In this document: positions 53,311-64,000 of the stretch, piece after piece | Position numbering within the stretch: position 1 is the first letter of the stretch | Layout of the letters: the number at the start of each line of letters is the position of its first letter | Assembly: GCF_963855985.1 (NCBI RefSeq) | Contig: NC_087106.1 | Location: 6,741,001 to 6,805,000 of the forward strand | From: Ostrinia nubilalis | Lineage: Eukaryota > Arthropoda > Insecta > Lepidoptera > Crambidae | Length of the DNA: 64,000 nt | Direction: 5' to 3' | The notes under the pieces: model-generated | Database searches by the model: none | The model's input: the letters and a program-made list of their open reading frames with translations, nothing else | Told to the model about the DNA's origin: nothing | Translations under genes and position numbers: made by a program

Positions 53311-54377
53311 GTTAAGACACGAATAATGCTTATTCGCACCATCTTCTAATACAGAGTTGATTTACAAAATGTAAATAACAATCTAATCGAACATTACATT
53401 CATTTAATTTAATATCTTTAAAAGAAAGACAAAGTTTTTCACTTTATTTATGGCCTCTGTCTAGACCAGACTACAATAAGGTAAAAAAGGATAATTGTAA
53501 CAGAGTAATCCCTCAAGAACAATTAGCGTCTCTCCCTGAACGCTCGCGGCGAAGTTGCGCCCGCGCAACTGGCTGCGTATTTCCAATGTCTTATAGACTC
53601 CAGGATAAATTAAAATCATTAATAAGACTTTTATACGAGTGTAATATGATAAAATTGCTATGATGACTTTTTTCAGTCTTCAAGCCCATTTCCCATAACA
53701 TAGGATATGTTATGTGAAATGGAAGATGGAGATTTGAAATTCGAGCCTACTTTAAAATAATAAAAATCTGCGTTTCATATATATATATATATACTTTATC
53801 TCAGTGAATGTTTTTGAAACGTATGGTAATATTGTTAATATTCTGACTAAAATTCTAATTCAGTAGGCCCGAGCAACGCTTAAAACTAAACTATACAACA
53901 AGATATGAAAGATCGATTTGTAAGCCTACGAACCCACCCAGTACCTACTACCTAATTTAGCCCTGACATCTAAAGTTTTTCTAAACCTTGACTTTGACTT
54001 TTTGGTCATTAAGTTTGTAAATACGCGACCAGAGTGCGTCCTAATAGCGAAGCGCGGGCGCACCGCCGCAAGCGACGTCGCTACCGCGCGCGTTAAAACA
54101 ATTCATTTGGATCAATAGAAAAACTGCTTGTCTCATTAGTAATTTAATTATGGGGTAATGTGGGCGGGGTTGAAATGGTTGGAATGTTTAGTCAAAGGTT
54201 GAAATGTCTGGTAGCAGACGAAATTAATAGTCATTATTGATTCAAAGAACCTATACAAGAACGAAAAAAAAACGGCTTTTTGACAATATTTTTCTAGATT
54301 ATGGTTAGCTAGTATGTACAATTTTTGCTTGATCTTATTTACTTAGTAGCTGTCACATGTTCTTCCTAACTTCGTAT
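53311..54377. other. No gene recognised
   Basis: Contains GTTGCGCCCGCGCAAC at about 53555, an (AT)n run and a GC-rich patch near 54040-54090 (GCGCGGGCGCACCGCCGCAA). Confidence 0.3.
53776..53793. repeat. (AT)n microsatellite
   Basis: About nine AT units. Confidence 0.9.
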
Positions 54378-54530
54378 CTCGTTTCGTTTCGTTTCAGCCA
54401 AATGATGTCCACTGCTGGACAAAGGCCTCCTCCAAGGTTTTCCACAATGCACGATCCTGCGCTGCCCGCATCCAGGCTCTTCCCGCGACCTTTACCGTCG
54501 GTCCACCTAGTAGGAGGCCTGCCCAGGAGG
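54378..54530 (-). mobile_element. RTE 3' fragment with (TTTCG)n tail
   Basis: Three TTTCG units, then CAGCCAAATGATGTCCACTG and GGTCCACCTAGTAGGAGGCC. Confidence 0.88.
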
Positions 54531-54751
54531 AACTTCATATCTACAATATCTTAATTTTGGTTTGATGTGAATTTTGATAAGAAATTGGAATCTCATTATT
54601 GTATAGTTAGAACTTACCTACAAGCTTCCGTTTCTGAACATGTCCTTAGAGGGCGGTAGCACCAATCCAAGGTATGCTGCTAATGTGTTAGAAATAATCA
54701 ATTACAATCAATAGAAAATCCGCTTGTCTCAAATGAGTTGCAATAGTCAGG

Positions 54752-54979
54752 GCACATAGTACGCAGAACTGACGGCCGATAGGGCGGCAAGGATCTAGAG
54801 TGGAGACCACGTACCGAAAAGCGCAGCGTGTTACGTCCACCCAGAAGATGGACCGACGACCTCATAAAGGTCAGGAAGGCGTTGGACACAGGCCGCTACC
54901 AATCAATCGACATGGAAATCATTAGGGAAGGCCTGTGTTCAGCAGTGGACGTCCTATGGCTGAAATGATGATATGATGG
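54752..54979 (+). mobile_element. RTE 3' fragment (coding end for LRPPRRWTDDLIKV)
   Basis: GATGGACCGACGACCTCATA and GGACGTCCTATGGCTGAAAT with a GATGATATGATG tail. The coding part is frameshifted. Confidence 0.85.
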
Positions 54980-55867
54980 TGAATCAAGAGAATGGGCAAT
55001 TAATTAAGGAGAAACATAGAGTCAGCATGCGAGAGTACAACCACAATAGAAAATAAACCGTAACCCATTTATTTTTAAGACATAATATTAGATGTTAGAA
55101 CAGAAGAAATACTTCTATAAAAATCTCATAGTTAACTGCTCAACGTGGATAATCAATTTACTCACTACAATTAATTTATTCATAGAATTTCTCTACGTTC
55201 TTGCATACTTCAAGTCCATATGAATAAGCCCATCCCAAAAACTATTAAGTAGAATTTATAAAAACCTAAGGCGATTGTTTTTCAGAGGGCCCTTGAAAAA
55301 TCTATACCTACCTTTTACGTTAAGGTCACTCTTAAGAAGCCACTTCTTGTCTTTAAAAGAATTCAAAGTCGCAGAATCATTGTTCAGTATTGCTTTCCTA
55401 AGAAGCGTTTTAGGACAATGGCGAAAACCTTGTGAAAAGTTCTAATAGCTGGATGATGACAAGCCAAAACTTTTACACCATGAGTAATGTACGATGGAAA
55501 TAAATATAATTCTGCCTAGAACCGGATGAGATGATAAGCGCAAAAAATTGTCATTTTTACGATATCGGAACGGACTCGGATCGGATCCGTATCGAATACA
55601 GTGCGTCAAAGTTTTAACCACCTTGTGAATACGGGTAGCAGCAGGCTCCCGTCGCCGCAGGCGCCACCTGGTTGCAATTACGTAACGACACCAACTATAT
55701 CATTTGTGGGGAATTTTAATAAAAGATCTACAGTTTTCATACAGAGAGCTCCATTTATTAGCCCTTTGAGTCTTTAAAGATAATGACATGAAGTTTCAAG
55801 TTCACTACTAATTATTATTTTTTGGTGTTCTTCTTCTTAAATCACTATCACTATCACTACTTATAAT

Positions 55868-56075
55868 TTATAACAAAGTCGCTTTTCGCTGTCTGTCCCT
55901 ATGTATGCTAAGATCTTTAGAACTACGCAACGGATTTTGATGCGGTTTTTTAAAATAGATAGAGTGACTCAAAAGGAAGGTTTATAGGTATAAAACATAC
56001 ATAATATAGAAGAGCAAAGTCGGGAAATTCCATTGCAACCGTGCGAAGCCGGGGCGGGCCGCTAGTTTTATGATA
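55868..56075 (-). mobile_element. RTE/SINE-type fragment
   Basis: The plus strand reads GTCGCTTTTCGCTGTCTGTC, CAACGGATTTTGATGCGGTT and CGTGCGAAGCCGGGGCGGGC then CGCTAG, the reverse of the usual element order. Confidence 0.75.
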
Positions 56076-56597
56076 TTTTAAGTTTTAGTGTTGTCTAGCA
56101 ACAATTACACCTTCCTACTTCTACGTAAGTATACATAAGGCATCTGAAGGTTGAAAGGTCGCGTTTAGGAGTAGACCATTCAACATTCTGCAACAACAAA
56201 AAAAAAACGCTCCGACTAGAGAACCTGCTTCGTTTGTTGTCGGTTTAAAAAAGTATGCTGTATGCTTTTGTTCTCACATTACAAAATTATGAATGAAACC
56301 AGTACGTAACGGAACCCGCACGATAGAGTGCCTGTATAATTTTGATTCAGAAATCTTAATACGAATTTCGGCAAGGAAAGTTTAATTAAAACGAGTCCGC
56401 CATTATCTGGGGAACAATGAATGCAAACAATTACAATCTGTGCGCCGCTTGTTGCTGGACTTGGAAATTCGAAAAAGTGAGCTTGGAGGTTTAATCGGGG
56501 TGATGGTTCTGTACCCTTTTGTTCTTATTCTTTGGCGATTTGACTCGAATATGACTCATTTTAGTACTTCTAGTTAAGGTAACATTTGTAAATTCAC

Positions 56598-56815
56598 GCC
56601 CGTATTCGCAAACATTACTATGAGGTCTCACAGTGCGCGTGGACGCACAGGGTCACACACGAACCAATCACACGCTCGTATTCACAAAGATTACTATGAG
56701 GTCTCAGAGTGCGCGTGGACGCACAGGGTGACACGTGAACCAATCACAGAGCTCTATTCAACGCCGTGTGTTCGATTTGCTGCTTCACATGCAAACATCG
56801 TTGGTGAATACGGGC
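56598..56815. mobile_element. GCCCGTATTCACAAAC MITE, copy D with duplicated left arm
   Basis: Intact outer termini enclose two tandem copies of the left arm; the second starts at 56671 (CTCGTATTCACAAAG). Each arm holds ACTATGAGGTCTCA and GTGCGCGTGGACGCACAGGG. At 218 bp it is longer than its relatives for this reason. Confidence 0.82.
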
Positions 56816-59298
56816 GTCAATGTCGTGAAAAACATTTTCAGTAAAGTATTGGGTGCAATCTAAAAAGTTATCAGATCATGGAGAGCCAAGTTTCTAATTC
56901 TCATCATATCTTTTGCGTGAAGTCTTAAGTTACAAATCCTACCTTAGTCAAAAAGAGTGGGTTAGCCGTTTCGTAGAGATTCCTATGGGCTCATGAACAG
57001 GAAATTCACTAACAATGGGTTAATTTTGTGACAAAATGTCTTAGGCCAGTAACGAAACAGCCAAGCCACACGTCATAATTAAAATAACTTTAATAATTAA
57101 ACAAAAGAAATACAATTTATCCCCGTTGCGGACCTCCAAAATCTCGAGAACGTGACCCAAATTGCTCTTTTTGCGCGAAACGATCCGATAATGGGCGAAA
57201 TTTGCCGAAAGCGTGCACTTTTCGGGGTCAGTTTGATTTATATTCCGTTTGATACAGTTCCGAAAAATTCATTTTTTCCCCTTCAACAATGTGACTTGAA
57301 TTGATGAGGTGGAAAGTTGCAATGAGGTTAATAAGATCCCATTATTGTGCTTTTGTTTCTGAAGAGATGAATATCAAGTGATTTCTTTATCAGGTTAAGG
57401 TAAGTATTGTTACTTTCGTGTATTCGTTATTTGTATGGGACCGCGGTGAAACTGTGTCTTTTAACCAGATTGAAAACGGCTTAAGCCTGTGACCACACAG
57501 GTATGTAGAAACCAATAAAGCCTTGTTCACTTGACTGACATGCTCTCTGAGATTCCAAGACGTTATCAAAACTTTGCTGAGTTAAGATAATAAAGATTTG
57601 CTCGCGAATAAAACCAATTTATAGCCTCTACGAGACACTGCAACTTCAGTCGATATTCGACATCATGACGACAAGAGGCAATTATAATTTTAGGCTGAGT
57701 TGCACCATCTTACTTTAACTTTAACAAACGTCGAAAATCTGTCGAACTCCATACAAAAAACACCGGTTATCCTTATAATGTAGTTACGGTTAAAGTTTGG
57801 TGCAAGTCAGACTTAATATAATAAAATTGAAAATACAAGACTCTAGCTATAGCAACTTTCTGTAACGAATCGATCGAAATTCCTGCGAAAAAAGTCACTG
57901 AGAAAGTGGGAAAATACACCCGTCAAATGTTTCTAACTTTACAATGAAATTACCATTCCAAAGCGTTTACAATCTCAACCAATTTGCGAGTCAATCAATG
58001 ACGCTGGGACAAATATGGCTGATTTCCTGGCCCCTCCCCATTTTTTGGCGCCAAATTGTTTCGGATATTACGGAAATGGGGCGTTCAAACAAAGTGTTGT
58101 GAGGATTTTATTAGCATTTTGGCAACATTGGATTCCTATGCAGGGATATTGCTTTTGTGTGATCTATATTTTATGAGTTTGGGAGGTATTTTGTAGCAGA
58201 ATATACTTACATATTTTGGGTTACATTTTATCGTTGCTTTGTTGTTTTAGCATTTTAAAGTGTTTTAAAACTCACTTGCAAGCTTATCGCGAAGGGTTAA
58301 CGGGATTATGGGACTATAATAGTATTGCACAATTTGTAAGAATATAACAAATAAATGAAGTTACTATTTTGACTGTATTCACTTATTGGGTATTTCCCAC
58401 TTAAGTATCAAGTGATTTCTCAGAAAATAGTAGTGATGTGACACACCAAAGAGATTATGTCATGAGTTTCGACTACAACGATTTTTTATGTCAATAAAAT
58501 AAAATTTGATCTGACACATATTACAAAACGAGTTGTACATTTCCGTCTTCTCCCACCATTTGTCGCCCACAAGTGGACATCGAGAAAAATCATAATTGGA
58601 CAAACTGATATCTGCGAGTGGGGGGGTATGACCGTGTCGTATCATCCCGCTTCATGTAACTGCGCACTTACTCGTACAACTTACATCTTCATAAGGAAGC
58701 GAATTATCATTTCGCACGCATCCCAAAAGTCAGCAGTTCAAGATGTCACGAACTCAATTACTCTCGCAACAATGCGTAACCAGTTGCGCGGGCGCAACGC
58801 GTTCGCTTAACAATAACTTAAGCTGGGCTCAGCTCTTGTACTTTACATGCTGCGTTCAAGCTATGATGCTATTTATGTATAAAATAAACTTACATTTGAA
58901 AACATGACTTGCCAGCATGAGTGTAGAAAAATTCCTTCTTTCTGATGAATTAGAGAGGGTTGTGGTTGTGCTCCTGTAGTGGAACCTAAATGATGATGAT
59001 GGTGAACACATTTCATCTTCTTGCTGCTATTGGCAGATGAATAATGGGTAAGGCCATATGGATAAGGGCATATGAATAAGGGCATGTGGATACTCCGATG
59101 GATCCAATGACATTTAGCATAATGAGAATTGCTAATGTCTTTTTGTTTGAGTGACGCTTTATCTTATCCTAACGTTGTATTTGATACTATACCTATGGTG
59201 ATATCCCACTGATTCTACTTGGTACAAAATTCTCCACGAATCTTATTTGACATGAAGTCAAAGTCCTAGTCTTTAATTCGTGACTATTTAACTAAGGT
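56816..59298. other. No gene recognised
   Basis: Apart from the MITE at 57.69 kb and GTTGCGCGGGCGCAAC at about 58779, only AT-rich unique sequence. Confidence 0.3.
57693..57815. mobile_element. GGCTGAGTTGCACCA MITE, copy 2
   Basis: It begins GGCTGAGTTGCACCATCTTA and ends with the inverse arm (AAAGTTTGGTGCAAGTCAG). Shared interior: CCATACAAAAAACACCGGTT. Confidence 0.8.
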
Positions 59299-59493
59299 TC
59301 TGGAGTTGAGGCCACGTGTCGGAAAGCGCAGCGTAGAACGACCACCCACAAGGTGGACCGATGACCTATAAAGGTAACAGGAAGGCGCTGGATGCAGGCC
59401 GCTACCAACCGGTCATATGGAAATCATTGAGGGAGGCCTACATCCTCCGGAGCAGTGGACGTTCTATGGCTGAAATGATGCTGATGATGATAA
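59299..59493 (+). mobile_element. RTE 3' fragment
   Basis: CACCCACAAGGTGGACCGAT, GGATGCAGGCCGCTACCAAC and GGCTGAAATGATGCTGATGA. Confidence 0.85.
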
Positions 59494-62328
59494 TTTTACC
59501 TACTTCAATTTCAAGTCGACTATCCCACCCACCTCAACGCTGCACCATGTTACCTGAAGTCCGTTAGCTCATGGCAACCAGTTCGCTGATTTATACTGGA
59601 CTTGCTATAAAAACTTATTACACACTATTATTGTCGAACATCGTGACTTCGGAATAATGAAGCAAAAACCTGAAGACAATGTGTGAATTGTTGTACAACC
59701 AGTTTTTGAGCTCGATCGTCATTATGCTTTGACTGTGCTTAAGTGAATGCTATTGTTTATTTTAAAAGTAGCAAGTGAACATGCGGATTTGGAATTTGAC
59801 AAGGATCTGTATTGACAAGGATTCGACAATCGATCTGAGATCCGCATGCATTGCGAAATTCTCATCACAGTAAAAAGGCAACATAGAAGTAAATTGTTTA
59901 ACGACATTAAACTTCAGCTTATGAACAATAACTTGAATCTGTAAAAAATGTGACTTTATTGCTTATTGAATCAACAAAAAATTGTCACAAAGATAGATTT
60001 GATTACCTATGTAACAAAATAAATGTAAGAGACATACTTATGTCTCTTACAGGTAGGTAGGAAGGTAGGTAGTAAGAAATAATTTTAAGACTGGTCTAAA
60101 ATCATCAAGTACAGCAAAGATAATTTTAATCTAGCTGCTGAAAATTCACAACGAAAACGCATTCTCTTCATTTAACACTTCTGATCTAGTTATTAATAAA
60201 ATTCTGGGTTTTTCGGAGAAATTACCTCAATAATTTTAGGGTTGTCAGTTCCTTACCTTACTCGAGAGTTAAAACCACTTTTAAATGTTTTAACTTTCTC
60301 CATTTACAGTTTTATCTGGACGTTGTATCGCAAATAATTTCAAGACATTAGCGAGTCTGTGAATGGAAAATTGATTAAGTAATGCTACTTGACCAACTTG
60401 TTTGATTTCCTTGTGAAGGGAAGGGAAGCGGTCTATGGACATAGAATGTCTGACTGTTTTTGTAATTCGTTTTCTAAAAGGTTAGTAGCCTCTGTGCGGA
60501 ATAGTTACTGTCAATTACGTGAGATTTACAACCTTTTATAACAGTGTGTTTAAAATGATGAGTTAAATTACTAAGATGAAGAAGTTATTTTGATTATTAA
60601 CTTTATTATTTAGACACATTGGGACATCAATCTTGGGAAATCAAGCCGTCACTGAGACAAAGTTGTCCACTGCTGAACAAACTTTCACCTCGTCGCTCCA
60701 CCAAGTGATCGACACTTGACAAGGGTTTTCATTTTTCAAAGATTTTACACAAAAATGTAGTAAATACAATGTGTTTGCCATTCAGTTTAGTATTTTTTCT
60801 TGCATTTAAAATTACCGATTTTTCGAGGCATTTTTTATCGAAGAGTTTAATGGAGAATTTATTTCTTCGACAAATCGCAATAATCTCATTTAACATCAAA
60901 TGTGATTTCAGCCAAATACCTTCTTTGTTCTGCATAAAAACTGCATAAAATACCCCACCAACAATCGGCAGCCCTGCCCCACCCACAAAACAAGTGCCAT
61001 GCCCTAAGAATGTCCCCGCCACAATCAGCGCTCTATCAAGGCATTTCCTGCACCCGCGCCTGATTGACAGGAGCGGCGGATTGACTTGTTTGCTAACAGT
61101 ACAATTGGATAAGTGATTGGGGCTGGGACGGGGCTATTTTAGAATAGATTGTTACGGTTAGTTAATTATTTTTTGTGAAAAACGGTTTTACCCTCTATGT
61201 CACAGACTTACTTTCCTGCTTATACATAGTATGTAGCACTCCTTACATTCTTTAGTTTTAGGTAACCTAATAGACTACATGCTTCAATAGATACCTATGA
61301 AAAACAATATCCTAATTAAACGTAATTCAGAAAGAAAATTAACTACTTAAAATCACTCTTTTGTACCTCTACAAATTGTATTTCGCATAAAGCTATGTAA
61401 TTTTATTTACCGTTTGGAAAGATATATCTCCGATTACTTACTGGGAAGCCTCCGCACAAATATTGTATAAAACTTTTTGTCAATAAACAATCTTTAATTT
61501 AAAATGGCAATGTTTTCAAAAACAGCATCACTATCATGAATCCGCAAAAGATTATTAACTGCCCAGTTATTCCTCTCAAGTACGCCATTTGACCACAGGT
61601 TATTACTTACTCCAATCACTATGATAGACTAATTAGACGCCTGGGTTTGTCTGTCCGCCCACCTCGTCTTAGGTGAGCATAATGAGAAAGCATGAAGTCT
61701 GGGAATTACTTTAACGCTATTAGGAAGCGTTTAAATCGTAAAATTGGCTATGATTTTTGTTTAAAGGTTTGCTTGATACTAACCTAGCTTCTTTTCTTAC
61801 TTGTATGAGTAAGTGCTTAATTATACCAATACTCATTATAAAACTATGATTAAACTTAACGACAATAATTATTATTTGAAATGAATCTTTGGTTGCTGAA
61901 AGATGGCGATACTTTAAAAAACTATTAACTACTGTCTCTTTGGTTATATTTTGTAGGCACCTTAAATTACCTCTAAATGATGATGGTCTTGATCACAATC
62001 TCATCTAAGAGAGCTAATGCAAACCCAAAAAACTCAAGAAAAACATAAAATAAAGTTAATAGATTGAAAATGGTAGATACTCGTAATTTTTTCCATTTCA
62101 AAACCCTCAGTCCATACAATTCCATAAAACTACAATTGGAATAAAAGTATATGTTCCCGTGTCGCCGACAGAAGGCGTTGTAAACAGTGCATTTTATTGT
62201 GCAATGACAGTTATACGGTTTCATGGCGGACATCAAGGGTGCGCCGGAGCCTGCCCAGAGCTCTATTTTTAGTTTTATGGTGAACATAGACTAAGAGCCC
62301 GGGTTGATTCTGGTTTATACATCACCAT
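59494..62328. other. No gene recognised
   Basis: The hairpin at 60.02 kb and a short decayed RTE-like bit near 60665 (TCCACTGCTGAACAAAC) are the only features seen. Confidence 0.3.
60024..60051. repeat. Perfect 13-bp inverted repeat with 2-base loop
   Basis: TGTAAGAGACATA, CT, TATGTCTCTTACA. It is followed at once by a TAGG-rich microsatellite (60052-60072). Confidence 0.95.
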
Positions 62329-62430
62329 CATAATTATATTAGAAATAGGACGTCCACTGCTGAACATAGGTCTGCCAAAATGATTTCTAGATTAACAAGT
62401 TGGTATCCACTTGCATCCAATGCCTTCCTC
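62329..62430 (-). mobile_element. Diverged RTE 3' fragment
   Basis: AATAGGACGTCCACTGCTGA then ACATAGGTCTGCC and a degraded coding end; the MITE at 62437 begins just after it. Confidence 0.75.
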
Positions 62431-62436
62431 TTATAT

Positions 62437-62550
62437 GCCCGTTTTCACCATCAATCCCTAATTTTAAAGTGACCTCTATGGTAACACATAGCAGGAATTT
62501 TGCTTTCATAGGTGTCACTTAAAAGATAGGGATTGATGGTAAAAACGGGC
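62437..62550. mobile_element. GCCCGTTTTCACCATCAATC fold-back MITE
   Basis: A 114-bp element with inverted arms of about 38 bp: GCCCGTTTTCACCATCAATC at the left and GGGATTGATGGTAAAAACGG plus GC at the right. Confidence 0.85.
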
Positions 62551-62564
62551 ATTAGTCTCCTAGC

Positions 62565-62755
62565 CTTCGTTCGTTTCAACCAAATGACGTCCACTGCTGG
62601 ACAAGGGCCTCCCCAAGGATTTCCACAACGGTTCTGCGCTGCCCGCATCCAGATGCTTCATGTGATCTTCAGTAGATCGTCAGTCCATTAAGTGGGAGGT
62701 TTTCATAAACTACGTCTTCCGGTCTGTGGTCGCCACTCGAGAACTTTCGGCCTTT
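62565..62755 (-). mobile_element. RTE 3' fragment
   Basis: TTCGTTCGTTTCAACCAAAT then GACGTCCACTGCTGGACAAG and GTCGCCACTCGAGAACTTTC. Confidence 0.85.
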
Positions 62756-63110
62756 TGGATTACTTATTTATACAACTACTCTTATAATTTCTTCTTCAAA
62801 TAATTGCTTTTGTCTGGCCAACCTGCACATTGTCCCCTAGCCTACCAGGAATGTATTGTTAAGGGATATAGCACTACGTTCCTACTAATTATCGATAAAA
62901 TTTTCTAGTTCTGATGCTAGATTCTTCTTTATATTCTGGAATAAGTACCCGACTGTTAACGACTGCAGTTTGCAATCCAATAAAATTGTATAGATGCAGA
63001 TCAAAAAAGATCAGATACAGTTTTGTATAATATCATTTTTATGATTAACAATAAATTAACTTCTAATAATGTCAACTTTACATTTATTTTGTGAAAATGT
63101 AAACGTGATA

Positions 63111-63257
63111 GAGTCAGCGTCAAATAGTCCGTGAATCCGTGATGCCTTACCTAGTCTGTAGAAAAAGTTGTAAATACATCATTATTTCAATTTCATCAGT
63201 GACGTGTTGCGAACTTAGTAGCTAATTTGGGTGTCACGAACTATTTGACGCTGACTG
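63111..63257. mobile_element. CAGTCAGCG fold-back MITE, copy 2
   Basis: It begins GAGTCAGCGTCAAATAGTCC and ends CTATTTGACGCTGACTG, with TA on both sides. It shares the GGGTGTCAC motif with the copy at 51944. Confidence 0.85.
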
Positions 63258-63480
63258 TATCTAAGTACTTTTCACTATCAATATTAATTTTTAATTTTGC
63301 AGTTTTTATTGCAATGTCATAATAGAGTAGTTAGGAGAGCTAGCCGTATATAATTTAAAAAAAAAGTGAAAAAGTCTACTTTTAATTTAACAGAATGTTG
63401 GTACTCGCATTTATAAGGAGAAAACACTTCACAATTTTCTCAGCTTGATTCTTGTAAATACGAGTAGTGTTAGTAAAGTT

Positions 63481-63596
63481 AGGAGTTGCACCGACTTACT
63501 TTGACCGTAACTATGACAATTACCGGTGTTTTTTGTACATAGTTTGACCGACTTTTGACGTTTGTTAAAGTTAAAATAAGATGGGGTACCAGCCTT
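63481..63596. mobile_element. GGCTGAGTTGCACCA MITE, copy 3
   Basis: It begins AGGAGTTGCACCGACTTACT and ends AAATAAGATGGGGTACCAGC. The interior keeps TTACCGGTGTTTTTTGTA and ACTTTTGACGTTTGTTAAAG. Confidence 0.8.
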
Positions 63597-64000
63597 AGTA
63601 AAGTCAGTGTTAGATTTTAATTAATAAAGGTAGAAAAGCATACCCCTAACCAGGCCTGGCTCACTCCGCGCGGTACATCCGATAATTACCTACAGCGAAG
63701 CGCCCCGCCGGCGGGTATTATATCAGTCGAGTGTCACGCGCGCGCCCGTAAGTACGCTGGCGTGCGTTGTAGTATGATTATAATTCTATGATCGAAGTAT
63801 TATTTAATACCTTTGCTGCGGCAGTAACTTTCTAATACTTTCCATTCCTTCGGTACAAGGTCATTAAACCTGGTATTAAAACTTACATTGTGACGGCACA
63901 AGGCTTAAAGACCTTGTAATATTTAAGATATATTAATTTTATTTTTGGCTTCATGTTAATAGATATTGTGTTTTTTTTCTTTGAATATTATTAATAATGC

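Larger units (their letters stand above)
62756..64000. other. No gene recognised
   Basis: Besides two MITEs there is a CG-rich patch at 63640-63750 (CTCACTCCGCGCGGTACATC, then GCGCGCGCCCG) that may be a repeat end or a regulatory island. Confidence 0.3.

Noticed and set aside
60729..61022. 97-residue minus-strand ORF
   Set aside because: No recognisable domain, no exon partners, ordinary for chance in this composition.

Overview
The window is nuclear DNA from an insect, almost certainly a moth or butterfly. It is strongly AT-rich and lacks operons and ribosome-binding sites. It holds one intron-rich gene in a sea of short interspersed elements whose sequence style I know from Lepidoptera: tRNA-derived SINEs, RTE and CR1-type LINE fragments, TA-flanked MITEs, hAT MITEs and a piggyBac relative. 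The species cannot be named from sequence alone.

The only host gene I can support lies on the minus strand from 28739 down to about 20295. Its exons are too short to stand out as open reading frames. I rebuilt 15 coding exons with consistent splice phases plus a tentative terminal exon. They encode a roughly 640-residue protein with five tandem C2H2 zinc fingers (residues 197-330), an acidic N-terminus and a long C-terminal region with a hydrophobic, valine-rich patch. It is probably a DNA-binding nuclear regulator, but I do not recognise the ortholog. Its introns carry RTE fragments, a hAT MITE and several fold-back MITEs.

Layout. 1-18 kb: no gene; a 538-bp Tc1/mariner-type MITE, an RTE/SINE copy with a CAGA microsatellite, one copy of a 677-bp MITE, a LINE 3' end and a diverged local duplication near 4.6-5.1 kb. 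18.0-19.7 kb: a fold-back Tc1-like element with arms of about 740 bp, each carrying half of a dead transposase. 20.3-28.7 kb: the zinc-finger gene. 29-38 kb: a tRNA-derived SINE, an inverted second copy of the 677-bp MITE, a cluster of CTCF-like motifs spaced about 40 bp (31.26-31.65 kb), a piggyBac-like deletion derivative nested in a palindromic MITE (32.56-33.80 kb), and more MITEs. 40.7-45.6 kb: a CR1-group LINE with both ORFs open. 46.55-47.98 kb: an RTE reverse-transcriptase fragment split into two opposed halves by 5' inversion. 48-64 kb: nested LINE and MITE insertions and short repeats, with no gene I can support.

Apart from the zinc-finger gene, almost everything recognisable is a mobile-element gene or relic. 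The points most worth a second look are the hidden multi-exon gene, the motif cluster at 31.3 kb, the fold-back Tc1 (a potential double-stranded RNA source), the nested piggyBac derivative with both transposase ends preserved, and the apparently intact LINE with altered zinc-ligand and endonuclease residues.
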